Under the pieces are notes generated by a model. The model ran no database searches, was not told the DNA's origin, and saw only the letters and a program-made list of their open reading frames with translations. A stretch of 34,153 nt of DNA, from contig CAYNNI010000043.1 in NCBI GenBank assembly GCA_964398805.1, positions 1 to 34,153 of the forward strand, given 5' to 3'. The stretch comes from CAISDH01 sp964398805 (lineage in GTDB: Archaea; Micrarchaeota; Micrarchaeia; Micrarchaeales; Micrarchaeaceae). How positions within the stretch are numbered: position 1 is the first letter of the stretch; each line of letters opens with the position of its first letter. Position numbers and translations under genes: made by a program. Of the stretch, positions 23,336-30,958 are shown one piece after another.

Positions 23336-24197
23336 TTGCATCCAGTATCTGCTGCTTTGTCGGATCCGGCTGCATAACCAGCGGTCCCTTGCTAAGCGTC
23401 ATGTTGAGTTCGCTGTATGTGGGCCTCTCCTTGCTGTAGAAAATCCCAATCGGTATCTTTGCCCAGCCGGATCTCTCGGCTTCGAGAGCTTTCCCGAGCG
23501 CGCTGTCAAGATTTGACGGATCATGCCCGGCCTGATCCAGCTTGTAGACCCGCTGCTTGAACCAGTCGTAGGTGTTGAGGTCGTTGAACGGTATGCACGG
23601 GCTAAGCACGTCGACGATCGCGAACCCTTTGTGCGTTATGCCGCCCTTTATCAGCCCCGCCAGGTGCACCGGGTCCCCCGAAAATCCCCGGGCGACGTAA
23701 GACGCGCCCGCGGCAAGGGCCACGCTTATCGGGTTCTCCGGGGTCTCTATCGACCCGAGCGGTGTTGACTTCGTCTTCGCGCCCATCAGGGTCGTGGGCG
23801 ACGCCTGCCCAGTGGTGAGGCCGTAAATCTCGTTGTTTGCCACTATATAGGTCATGTCTATGTTCCTCCGGGCGGTGTGTATTAGATGCCCGACGCCAAT
23901 CCCATAGCCGTCGCCGTCGCCTCCCACGCCTATCACTGTCAAGCTGTCGTTGGCGAGCTTTGCGCCCACCGCCACCGGAAGCAGCCTCCCGTGCAGGCTG
24001 TGTATGCCGTATGTGCTGAACTGATGCGGCATCGCCGAGCTGCAGCCTATTCCGGACACCATCAGGATCTTTTCCTTCTCTATCCTGAGCTCGGACAGCG
24101 CGCTCACGATGCTTGCGTAAGTGCCGTAATTTCCGCAGCCCGGGCACCACACCGGCTTTATCCCGGACGCAAGCATTTTCGCATAATCCTCGGGCAT
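23319..24197 (-). CDS. korB: 2-oxoacid:ferredoxin oxidoreductase, beta subunit
   Basis: The beta subunit holds TPP and, with the other subunit, oxidatively decarboxylates 2-oxoacids to acyl-CoA while reducing ferredoxin. The TPP motif is GVGGDGDGYGIGVGHLIHTA, and the cluster cysteines include CPGC (residues 18-21 from the chosen ATG) and GIGCSS. Length 292 is typical. I start at the ATG at 24197; an in-frame GTG lies just upstream. The gene is five bases behind korA. Substrate (pyruvate, 2-oxoglutarate or branched) cannot be fixed from sequence. Confidence 0.92.
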   Translation of the reverse strand: MPEDYAKMLASGIKPVWCPGCGNYGTYASIVSALSELRIEKEKILMVSGIGCSSAMPHQFSTYGIHSLHGRLLPVAVGAKLANDSLTVIGVGGDGDGYGIGVGHLIHTARRNIDMTYIVANNEIYGLTTGQASPTTLMGAKTKSTPLGSIETPENPISVALAAGASYVARGFSGDPVHLAGLIKGGITHKGFAIVDVLSPCIPFNDLNTYDWFKQRVYKLDQAGHDPSNLDSALGKALEAERSGWAKIPIGIFYSKERPTYSELNMTLSKGPLVMQPDPTKQQILDAINEFW

Positions 24198-24201
24198 CAC
24201 A

Positions 24202-25932
24202 TCACTTTGTAAGGGCTAGCGCCCTCTCCGCTATCTCTTCCCCGGTGAACGGCTCACCATCATACTTGAGTATGCTGTCGAGCATGCCTATGCCTGTGTT
24301 CGACATTATCACCTGAGCGAGCTGGCCGGTGTAGTTGCACTCGACGTTTATCAGCATCTTGCCTTCCAGCAATGCCCGCGTTCGCTTCTTGTCGATAGGC
24401 ATCAGGTAGCCGAACGACACGACTCCGAAGCTCCTGCCCATGGCCTTCAGTATCTCGCAAGCTTCCAGCGCCGCTTCCGTGGTGGACCCGAAAGTCACGA
24501 AAAAGAAGTTCGCACCCTCGTTGTTGACTTCCGGCACGAACACGCTTTCCCTCTCCAGCATCGTGTCGATCTTACCCATGCGCTTCTCGTGCATCTTTTT
24601 CCTCATGTCTATCGATTCGTCGAGCCCAGCAAGCGCGTCGCTCAGGAGGTCGCCGTACTCGCCATGCTCGTCGCTTGAGGCCACGTGCTCGCGGCCCTTC
24701 GTGCCAGGAAAAGCCCGCGGCGAGATTCCGTCCCCGGACAGCGCATACCTCCTGAACCTCTCCCGCGCCGTGCCTTCGCCCAGCACCTTGCCCCTGTCTA
24801 TCATGACGCCGTCTACGTCAAGGCTGTCGACACTCTCTATGCGCTCCGAAAGGTACTGGTCCATCAGTATTATCACAGGCACCTGGTACCTGTCAGCAAG
24901 GTTGAACGCGTCCGCAGCAATCCTGAAGCACGACTCCACGCTCGAGGGAGCGACCACTATCCTCGGGAATTCGCCCTGCGAGGCGTGCATCGCAAAGAGC
25001 AGGTCCGCCTGCTCGGTCTTGGTGGGAAATCCGGTGCTCGGCCCGGTCCTCTGCGACTCCACGACTACTATGGGCGCCTCTATCATGCCAGCGAGCCCGA
25101 GGCCTTCCACCATGAGCGAGAAGCCGCCGCCGCTCGTGCCGCACATCCCCCTGACGCCTGCGACGGCTGCGCCTATGGTCATGTTTATCGCGGCTATCTC
25201 GTCCTCTGTCTGCTTGTACACAACTCCCATGCTCTCGTGCGCAGCAAACCAGTGCAGCATGCCGCTTGCGGGCGTCATGGGGTAGGCAGCATAGAACTTG
25301 CAGCCCGCAGCGTAAGCGCCAAGGCACAGCGCGACGTTGCCGTCAAGGGCGTATCTCCTTTTGCCGTCTCCTTCCAGGCTGTATGCCTTTCCGACGCCTT
25401 CGAAGGCGTAGCCGCGCGCCGCCGCCTGCACGTTGCAGCTTACCATCTTTTCGTCCTTCTTCTCAAAACGCTTCCTTATAGTGGCTTCCAGCGCCTCGAT
25501 TCCCAGGCCTGCAAACCGCAGAGCCGCGCCGACAGCGACAGTGTTCCTCATTATCGGGTCTCCTCCCACCACAAGCGCAATGTCCGCCAGGGGGATTCTC
25601 ACCAGCCGCAGCCCAGGATCGCCAAGGCTGCCGGCGTCTGTCTTGGACGGGTCGTATATCACGATCGCGTTCTTGCCAAGCCTGCTCCTTTGGTAGGTTA
25701 TTGCATCCTGGTTCAGGGCGATGAGAATGTCTATCTGCTTGCCGTGGCTGCGCAGCTTCGAATCACCGATCCTTACCTGGTACCACACATGCCCACCGCG
25801 CACTATTGACTGGTAGCCGCGATAGCCGAAGGCGCGGAGCCCGTTCTTCGCCGCCACGTCCACAAGCAGCGCTCCGCTGGACTCCACCCCGTCCCCGTTG
25901 GCGCCCGCTATCCTGATCGAGATGCTTGCCAT
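24202..25932 (-). CDS. korA: 2-oxoacid:ferredoxin oxidoreductase, fused gamma-alpha subunit
   Basis: The N-terminal 180 residues are the gamma domain (SISIRIAGANGDGVESSGALL, then GYQSIVRGGHVWYQVRIG). The rest is the alpha subunit with the YPMTPAS motif, the variant of the YPITP CoA/TPP-contact motif of this family, followed by EDEIAAINMTIGAAVAG and TSGGGFSLM. A gamma-alpha fusion with a separate beta subunit and no ferredoxin-domain subunit is the two-subunit type known from Sulfolobus and other archaea. The frame opens at 25965, but the ATG at 25932 matches the family N-terminus. In the cell it would supply acyl-CoA and reduced ferredoxin. Confidence 0.92.
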   Translation of the reverse strand: MASISIRIAGANGDGVESSGALLVDVAAKNGLRAFGYRGYQSIVRGGHVWYQVRIGDSKLRSHGKQIDILIALNQDAITYQRSRLGKNAIVIYDPSKTDAGSLGDPGLRLVRIPLADIALVVGGDPIMRNTVAVGAALRFAGLGIEALEATIRKRFEKKDEKMVSCNVQAAARGYAFEGVGKAYSLEGDGKRRYALDGNVALCLGAYAAGCKFYAAYPMTPASGMLHWFAAHESMGVVYKQTEDEIAAINMTIGAAVAGVRGMCGTSGGGFSLMVEGLGLAGMIEAPIVVVESQRTGPSTGFPTKTEQADLLFAMHASQGEFPRIVVAPSSVESCFRIAADAFNLADRYQVPVIILMDQYLSERIESVDSLDVDGVMIDRGKVLGEGTARERFRRYALSGDGISPRAFPGTKGREHVASSDEHGEYGDLLSDALAGLDESIDMRKKMHEKRMGKIDTMLERESVFVPEVNNEGANFFFVTFGSTTEAALEACEILKAMGRSFGVVSFGYLMPIDKKRTRALLEGKMLINVECNYTGQLAQVIMSNTGIGMLDSILKYDGEPFTGEEIAERALALTK

Positions 25933-25998
25933 CAAACGCAGCGCGTGCCAGCTAAGGCACCGCAACAGTATTCTGCCCTCTGCTTATTTAAACCATGC

Positions 25999-26667
25999 AT
26001 GCGTGATACCCTTCGGCAAGGTGTTCGCGCGCACATCCCACGTATCGTCTTGGCATCGGCGTCTCCGCGCCGCAGCGCCGTACTGCGCCAGGCGGGCATC
26101 GCCCACATCGCGGTGCCCAGCAGGGTCGACGAGCGCAGCGTGAAGGCCGACGGGCCGCGCTCCTACGCCATGAGGCTCGCCGAGCTCAAGGCAAGCGGGA
26201 TAGCGCCGAGGTTCAGGGACGCAATCGTAATCGGCGCAGACACACTGGTCGTCATGGACGGCAGGATATTCGGCAAGCCAAAGGACAATGCCGATGCAAG
26301 AAGGATGCTGCGCTCGCTTAACGGAAGGACGCACTCGGTGATAACCGGCATATGCGTGATTGATTGCATGTCCGGGATGATAGTCGTCAGGTCTGCAGAA
26401 ACCCTGGTAACGTTCAGGAAGCTCAGCGCGAGCGCGATCGAGGCTTATGTCTCCAGCGGCGAGCCGCTAGGCAAGGCCGGGGCTTATGCGATACAGGAGA
26501 AGGGGGCGTCCCTTATCGCGCGCATAAACGGTGACTTCTACAACGTGGTCGGGCTGCCCCTTCCCACGCTCCTCGGAATGCTCGAGAAGCTGCGCACGCG
26601 GCAATCTCGCGCTACAGTAGCGCGAAAAGCAGCATCCCGACGATTCCCCCGAACACTCCACACATGA
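25999..26667 (+). CDS. Maf-like nucleoside triphosphate pyrophosphatase
   Basis: Maf proteins hydrolyse modified or canonical pyrimidine NTPs. The opening IVLASASPRRSAVLRQAGI is the family's substrate loop. VIGADTLVVMDGRIFGKPKD carries the acidic catalytic residues, and the C-terminal half has GEPLGKAGAYAIQEKGA and the FYNVVGLPL segment, all diagnostic. I start at the ATG at 25999, preceded by box A-like CTTATTTAAA (25982-25991); the longer open frame from 25945 adds non-family residues. The C-terminus (residues from about 200) is basic and overlaps the convergent DUF92 gene by 56 bases, more than is typical here. Confidence 0.87.
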   Translation: MRDTLRQGVRAHIPRIVLASASPRRSAVLRQAGIAHIAVPSRVDERSVKADGPRSYAMRLAELKASGIAPRFRDAIVIGADTLVVMDGRIFGKPKDNADARRMLRSLNGRTHSVITGICVIDCMSGMIVVRSAETLVTFRKLSASAIEAYVSSGEPLGKAGAYAIQEKGASLIARINGDFYNVVGLPLPTLLGMLEKLRTRQSRATVARKAASRRFPRTLHT

Positions 26668-27313
26668 AGTTCGTGGTGTATTTGTTGCCCACTCCCTTCT
26701 CCTCATAGTAGCCGAACACAGAGTCTATCACGCTGCCAGCCATTCCCCCAGCGACAACGCTTAGGACCGCAGTCTCGGCAATCCCTGCCTGCGCTCCGTA
26801 CGCAGCCTGGAGTTCGGGCACGGCTATTATGAGCAGCAGCGCTATCAGGAGGCTGCCCAGGACGCCGGCTCCCAGTCCAAGCATGGTCAGCGCGCCGGAA
26901 GTTCCCCTCCTGACTTTCCGGAATCCGAAAATCAGCCTCGGAAGTCCGTCAAATATACCTATCTCGCTCTCGAACTTGTCCGCTGTTATTGCGGCAACGC
27001 TGGAAACGTAGCCCACTACGGATAGGGCAGCCAAACGTGGCGTTCCGCTAGCCGCGAAAAGGAAGAATACCGCAGCCATCATGAGCGGCGGGATTCCGTT
27101 CGCAAGGACGTTCCTGACCCCCCGCTGGCAGTTGCCTCCAAGAAGCCGCCTCTTGTAGCTGCTGCCCGCATGAGTCACGACCGCGGAGAGAACCAGGAAT
27201 ACTAGCATCGTAAACAGGAAGAAGTAGCCGGTGCCCTGGCCCAGGAAAAGGAGCGCGGCGCCTATCGCAAGCGCCAGCGCTATGCCTTTTATGTCGAGGG
27301 TCAAGAATTCCAT
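26612..27313 (-). CDS. DUF92 family integral membrane protein
   Basis: The 233-residue protein is mostly hydrophobic, with about six or seven membrane segments. It has the DUF92 hallmarks: RGVRNVLANGIPPLMMAA, the TADKFESEIG segment, RGTSGALTMLGLGAG and the C-terminal GGMAGSVIDSVFGYYEEK. The family includes TMEM19-like proteins and plant phytyl-phosphate kinase VTE6, so a polyprenyl-phosphate-related reaction is possible but not shown for archaea. Box A-like AGTATATCAT (27329-27338, minus strand) lies just upstream, implying a very short leader. A second reason for caution is the 56-base overlap with maf. Confidence 0.85.
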   Translation of the reverse strand: MEFLTLDIKGIALALAIGAALLFLGQGTGYFFLFTMLVFLVLSAVVTHAGSSYKRRLLGGNCQRGVRNVLANGIPPLMMAAVFFLFAASGTPRLAALSVVGYVSSVAAITADKFESEIGIFDGLPRLIFGFRKVRRGTSGALTMLGLGAGVLGSLLIALLLIIAVPELQAAYGAQAGIAETAVLSVVAGGMAGSVIDSVFGYYEEKGVGNKYTTNFMCGVFGGIVGMLLFALL

Positions 27314-27530
27314 GTGATTCCATCTTTATGATATACTTCCACTATTGAGAAAGGCTTTTAAGCTTGCTTTTTTATGTATAGCTACGGGTTCTCTACTGTA
27401 GGAAGGTCGTGAAGAACTGGTCGCCTTGCCAGCGCGCTTTCGGGCTCGCTGGCACTCTTCCTTTAGCTTGCTTATTCTCTATTTCGAAAGCTTTTATACC
27501 TATTCTGCGTGTAAGTATTGGCGTGTTCTT
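27314..27530 (+). other. Intergenic region with radA promoter and a possible structured RNA
   Basis: No protein gene is seen. AGCTTTTATAC at 27489-27499 is the likely box A of radA, about 32 bases before its ATG. Further upstream, TTTTTTATGTATAG (27367-27380) could be another box A. About 25 bases after it, AGGAAG (27400-27405) pairs with CTTCCT (27457-27462), enclosing a 7-bp hairpin GCCAGCG (27428-27434)/CGCTGGC (27447-27453). It may be a small RNA, but no known family is apparent. Confidence 0.35.
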
Positions 27531-28481
27531 ATGCCCAAGGATAAGGCGGTAAAAGAGCTGGAGGACCTGCCGGGAATAGGAGAGGCCACGGCAGAGAAGC
27601 TCAGGACAGGAGGCATAGACAGCATAGACAAGGTCGCTGTCATGTCTCCGTACGAGCTGAGCGAGCTCTCCGGGATAAATGCCGAAGCCGCGAAGAAGGC
27701 AGTGGAGGCGGCGAAGGAGGCCACTACCGTCAACTACGAGACCGCAGAGCAGCTTTCGGAGAAGCGGAAGAACATAGGCAAGATCACGACAGGCTCCAAG
27801 GACCTCGATGAGCTCATCGGCGGCGGCATCGAGACCAACGCCATAACCGAGACGTACGGCAAGTTCGCCAGCGGGAAGTCCCAGCTGGGCTTCCAGCTTG
27901 CTGTGAGCGCCCAGCTTCCAAGGGAGAAGGGCGGCCTGGGCGGCAGCGTTCTCTTCGTTGACACGGAAGCCACTTTCAGGCCGGAGCGCATAGAGAGCAT
28001 AGCCAAGGCAGCAGGCCTTGACCCAAAAGAGGCGCTGAAGAATATCCTGGTCATACGCGCCGCCACCACAGAGCAGCAGATCCTGTCCATAGACAGGTCC
28101 GAGAAGCTAATCCAGGAGAAGAACGTCAAGCTCATCATTGTCGACTCGCTCACATCTCTCTTCCGGGCGGAGTACATAGGCAGGAGCGCGCTCGCGGAAA
28201 GGCAGCAGAAGCTCAACCAGCACGTGCACAGGCTCCAGACGCTCGCGGACAAGTACAGCCTGGCGGTGTACATCACCAACCAGGTCATGGACAATCCCGC
28301 GATAATGTTCGGCGACCCGACAACGCCCATAGGCGGCAACGTGATGGCCCACGCCGCGACAACGCGCCTGTACCTTAGGAAGAGCAAGGAGGAGAAGCGC
28401 ATAGTGAGGCTTGTGGATTCGCCGAGCATGCCGGAGGGCGAGTGCATCATAAAGATAACTCCTGAAGGAGTGAAGGATTGA
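27531..28481 (+). CDS. radA: DNA repair and recombination protein RadA
   Basis: RadA is the archaeal RecA/Rad51 recombinase. The helix-hairpin-helix domain lies at residues 8-60 (LEDLPGIGEATAEKL), followed by the polymerisation linker and the ATPase core. Walker A is GKFASGKS (residues 110-117) and Walker B LIIVD (201-205). The DNA-binding loop region ITNQVMDNPAIMFGDPT and the C-terminal RLVDSPSMPEGE are typical. The upstream open frame includes promoter DNA, so the ATG at 27531 is taken; the product is then 316 residues, normal for archaea. Six of the first nine Ile codons are AUA. Confidence 0.96.
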   Translation: MPKDKAVKELEDLPGIGEATAEKLRTGGIDSIDKVAVMSPYELSELSGINAEAAKKAVEAAKEATTVNYETAEQLSEKRKNIGKITTGSKDLDELIGGGIETNAITETYGKFASGKSQLGFQLAVSAQLPREKGGLGGSVLFVDTEATFRPERIESIAKAAGLDPKEALKNILVIRAATTEQQILSIDRSEKLIQEKNVKLIIVDSLTSLFRAEYIGRSALAERQQKLNQHVHRLQTLADKYSLAVYITNQVMDNPAIMFGDPTTPIGGNVMAHAATTRLYLRKSKEEKRIVRLVDSPSMPEGECIIKITPEGVKD

Positions 28482-28529
28482 CCGCCAGCGCTATTGCAGG
28501 CCACTGTCCAGTCTCATTCATGTGATTCC

Positions 28530-29288
28530 ATGCTATACCTAGTCGGAGTCGGGCTTTCCAACGGCGACATAAGCCTCAAGGCGCAGGAAGCCTGCAGGCG
28601 CAGCGAGCTCTTCTTCGAGCGCTACACCTGCGCCATGGAAGCAAGCAGGATAGAGCCACTGGAGAGGCTCTTCGGCAGGAAGATCTTACCCTTGGGCAGG
28701 CACGACCTGGAAGAGGATGCAAAAGTCATCCTTGAACACGCGAAGAAAGGCGACGTGGCAGTTCTGATAGGCGGCGACCCGCTGATCGCAACGACGCACA
28801 AGGCGCTGCTTTCCAGGGCGAAGAAGTTTGGCGTAAGCGTCGGGATAGTGCACGCAGTCTCCGTCTTCAGCGTGGCAATAGGCGAGAGCGGCCTCGACTT
28901 CTACAGGTTCGGCAAGGTCTGCACCCTAGCAGGCTGGAAGGAGCACTACCGCCCTGTGTCCTTCTACGAGACGATTCGGCTAAACATACAGAACAACGAG
29001 CACGCTTTGGTGCTTCTCGACTACGATGCAGGGTTGGAAAGCTCCCTCCCTCTGAGCGACGTGGTGAAGGAGCTGCGGGCAGCGGAAGAGGTGTACAAAT
29101 CAGGGATAATCACGGACAGCACTCCGGTTATGGTGCTCAACAGGCTCTCGCAGGAGGGCGAGCTCAAGGCATTCGTCAAGTTCGGCGAGCTGGAAGCGCT
29201 GAAGATTAATAAAGGGCCGACCGCAATAATAATACCGGCGAAGCTGACGGGCATAGAGGAAGAGACGCTGAAGAGCATATTCAGCTGA
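28530..29288 (+). CDS. dphB: Diphthine synthase (Dph5 family)
   Basis: This enzyme methylates the 3-amino-3-carboxypropyl histidine on elongation factor 2 during diphthamide synthesis. The tetrapyrrole-methylase fold shows at the start (MLYLVGVGLSNGDISLKA) and in the SAM-binding GGDPLIATTH. The family-typical FYRFGKVCTLAGW stretch and the TPVMVLNRLS region follow. Length 252 fits. The ATG at 28530 is preceded by GTGAT, which complements the 16S 3' end; residues encoded upstream are not family-like. It is followed closely by endA, so both are probably co-transcribed with or after radA. Confidence 0.95.
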   Translation: MLYLVGVGLSNGDISLKAQEACRRSELFFERYTCAMEASRIEPLERLFGRKILPLGRHDLEEDAKVILEHAKKGDVAVLIGGDPLIATTHKALLSRAKKFGVSVGIVHAVSVFSVAIGESGLDFYRFGKVCTLAGWKEHYRPVSFYETIRLNIQNNEHALVLLDYDAGLESSLPLSDVVKELRAAEEVYKSGIITDSTPVMVLNRLSQEGELKAFVKFGELEALKINKGPTAIIIPAKLTGIEEETLKSIFS

Positions 29289-29292
29289 TGAT

Positions 29293-30459
29293 ATGTCGCT
29301 GATGATAAAATTCGACCCGAAGACTAAGGGCATATACGCCGCGGATCAGTCCACAAAGGACGTGCTGGCAGGCGGCAGCTTCGGCAGCGAAAAGGATGGC
29401 AAGCTCTATCTGGAGCCCGAGGAGGGTCTCTATCTGATGGACGTCAGGAACGCCGTGTGCGCCTCTGCCAAGGACGGCGCCCCCCTAACGTTCAACACTA
29501 TTGCCCAGGAGTTCAGCTCCGGCAGGAAGTTCATGGCGCGCTATTTCACGTACAAAGACTGGCGCGACCGCGGGCTCATAATCAAGCGCCCAGGCAACAT
29601 CAAGGCAAGCGGCGCCGCGCAGCAGGCGAAGAGCTACCACGCCTCGAAGCTCAAGCTCAGGGACTACGCGCTTGAGGGCGTCTTCTTCCCCGCAGACCTT
29701 ATGACGATAATAGACGACGAGGAGAAGGGGCGCCAGATATATGAGGAGCACTGGTTCGGCCAGTACGGCACATACAAGACCAGCGACCACGGCGTCCTGA
29801 ACAAGCTAGACGCCTACGAGACGCTGTTCCTGATCGACGCAGGAGTTCTGCACGTCACGAACTTCAGCCGCAAGGAAATTGCCGATTTCGCAAGCAAGAG
29901 GCGCGCCGACTTCCAGAAGCTCTATGACGTTTACAGCGACTGGCGCAAGCGAGATTACGTAATAAAGACAGGATTCAAGTTCGGCACGCATTTCAGGATA
30001 TACTTTCCCGGGGCGCAGCCGATCAAGACCGACGAGAGCTGGATACACTCTCGCCACGTGATACACGTCTTCCCGCGCGATGCCAAGCTGCTCATCTCGG
30101 AATGGGCGCGTGCCATAAGAGTGGCGCACTCCGTCAGAAAGACCTTCATACTCGCGATACCGGGCAAGAGCAGGAAGAAGCGCCTCGCCATAGACTACGT
30201 CTTATATCACAGGAAGGGCAACGGCATAGAGACTCCTGCCACTGGAAGGCCGAGCTTCGCCATGCTCTCGATAAGCGAGGAGGAGTATCTAGGAGGCAGC
30301 GAGCTCTCCGCGATAATAAGCGAGGCCAACAGCCACAGGCTCGAGCTCATCATCGCGATTGCCGACAGGGAGACTGCGGTGACCTACTACAGGGTCAGGA
30401 GGATAGAGCTCCAAGGCAGCGACTATGAGTATTACGAGATAGATTGGATGCAGCCATGA
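29293..30459 (+). CDS. endA: tRNA-splicing endonuclease, three-unit (epsilon-2) type
   Basis: EndA cuts introns from tRNAs at bulge-helix-bulge motifs. At 388 residues this is the three-unit protomer: an N-terminal non-catalytic part (residues 1-105), a linker, a catalytic unit (about 170-290) and a C-terminal beta-type unit (about 295-388). The catalytic triad is Y237 (FRIYF), H252 (WIHSRH) and K283 (VRKTF), with the usual 31-residue spacing from His to Lys. This layout is known from ARMAN archaea, whose enzyme accepts relaxed motifs and introns outside position 37/38. That matches the unusual introns seen in this window. A GATGAT precedes the ATG, and the TGA overlaps the acylphosphatase start. 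Confidence 0.95.
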   Translation: MSLMIKFDPKTKGIYAADQSTKDVLAGGSFGSEKDGKLYLEPEEGLYLMDVRNAVCASAKDGAPLTFNTIAQEFSSGRKFMARYFTYKDWRDRGLIIKRPGNIKASGAAQQAKSYHASKLKLRDYALEGVFFPADLMTIIDDEEKGRQIYEEHWFGQYGTYKTSDHGVLNKLDAYETLFLIDAGVLHVTNFSRKEIADFASKRRADFQKLYDVYSDWRKRDYVIKTGFKFGTHFRIYFPGAQPIKTDESWIHSRHVIHVFPRDAKLLISEWARAIRVAHSVRKTFILAIPGKSRKKRLAIDYVLYHRKGNGIETPATGRPSFAMLSISEEEYLGGSELSAIISEANSHRLELIIAIADRETAVTYYRVRRIELQGSDYEYYEIDWMQP

Positions 30460-30758
30460 CCGGGACTCTGTACCTGATTGTGCACGGAAACGTCCAGGGA
30501 GTGGGCTACAGGCACTTTGTAAGCAGGGCAGCCAGAAGGCTCGGCCTCGCGGGTTTCGTGCGGAACGAAAGCGACGGCAGCGTCGCCGTGCTTGCCGAAG
30601 GCGATGCGGAGACGCTGGATGCCTTTGTCAAGGAGATCGATGTCGACTTCTCGAACGGCCCTAGTGTCGTCAACATTGAGCGCCGCGGAGAGGATTCCGA
30701 CAAGTTTCCCGCCGAGCTGAAGGGCAGGAAGTTCTCAGAGTTCGCAGTTATTGGATGA
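30456..30758 (+). CDS. Acylphosphatase
   Basis: Acylphosphatases hydrolyse carboxyl-phosphate bonds. The N-terminal motif is YLIVHGNVQGVGYRHFVSR, with the phosphate loop GNVQGVGYR and catalytic Arg. The second motif GFVRNESDGSVAVLAEG has the catalytic Asn. I use the ATG at 30456, which overlaps the endA stop as ATGA, giving 100 residues, close to the usual 90-100. It ends one base from the tRNA-Lys 3' end, which lies on the other strand. The physiological substrate is unknown in archaea. Confidence 0.93.
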   Translation: MTGTLYLIVHGNVQGVGYRHFVSRAARRLGLAGFVRNESDGSVAVLAEGDAETLDAFVKEIDVDFSNGPSVVNIERRGEDSDKFPAELKGRKFSEFAVIG

Positions 30759-30759
30759 G

Positions 30760-30865
30760 CGGGCCCAGGGGGATTTCCATGACTCTAGCTAGGTGCTAGA
30801 GTTATTTCGGACCCCCGACCTACTGGTTAAGAGCCAGCCGCTCTACCATCCTGAGCTATGGACCC
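30760..30865 (-). tRNA. tRNA-Lys(CUU) with a 32-nt intron in the T loop (59/60)
   Basis: On the minus strand the acceptor GGGTCCA pairs with TGGGCCC (discriminator G). The D arm is GCTC/GAGC, and the anticodon stem-loop GCTGG-CTCTTAA-CCAGT (CUU) is uninterrupted. The T stem GGGGG/CCCCC is split by an insertion at 30774-30805. It has a 7-bp hairpin ACTCTAG/CTAGAGT, a central TCCG/TGGA helix and 3-nt bulges AAA and AAT, a good bulge-helix-bulge. Removal gives a 7-nt T loop, TCCGAAT, where the family has TTCRANY, so position 55 is C instead of the near-universal U. No CCA is encoded. Confidence 0.88.
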
Positions 30866-30887
30866 TGCTTAGGTTATTGCGCCCACT

Positions 30888-30939
30888 ATTAATATATTTT
30901 GTGCCGTGCCTGCCGCCACGGCAGAATGCCTTTAATAAG
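30888..30939. promoter_or_regulatory. Back-to-back box A sites for tRNA-Lys and the MFS gene
   Basis: Minus-strand AAAATATATTAAT (30888-30900) lies 23-35 bases before the tRNA-Lys 5' end. Plus-strand CTTTAATAAG (30930-30939) lies 20-29 bases before the ATG at 30959, suggesting a leaderless transcript for the broken transporter gene. Confidence 0.5.
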
Positions 30940-30958
30940 TGGCGTGCTCCTGATTCCC

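Noticed and set aside
24685..25809. 374-residue open frame on the plus strand
   Set aside because: It is antisense to korA, which has clear family motifs; the frame is rich in His, Arg and Ala as expected for a GC-rich shadow.
25945..25998. Upstream extension of the Maf gene
   Set aside because: The 18 extra residues are not family-like and cover the promoter-like CTTATTTAAA.
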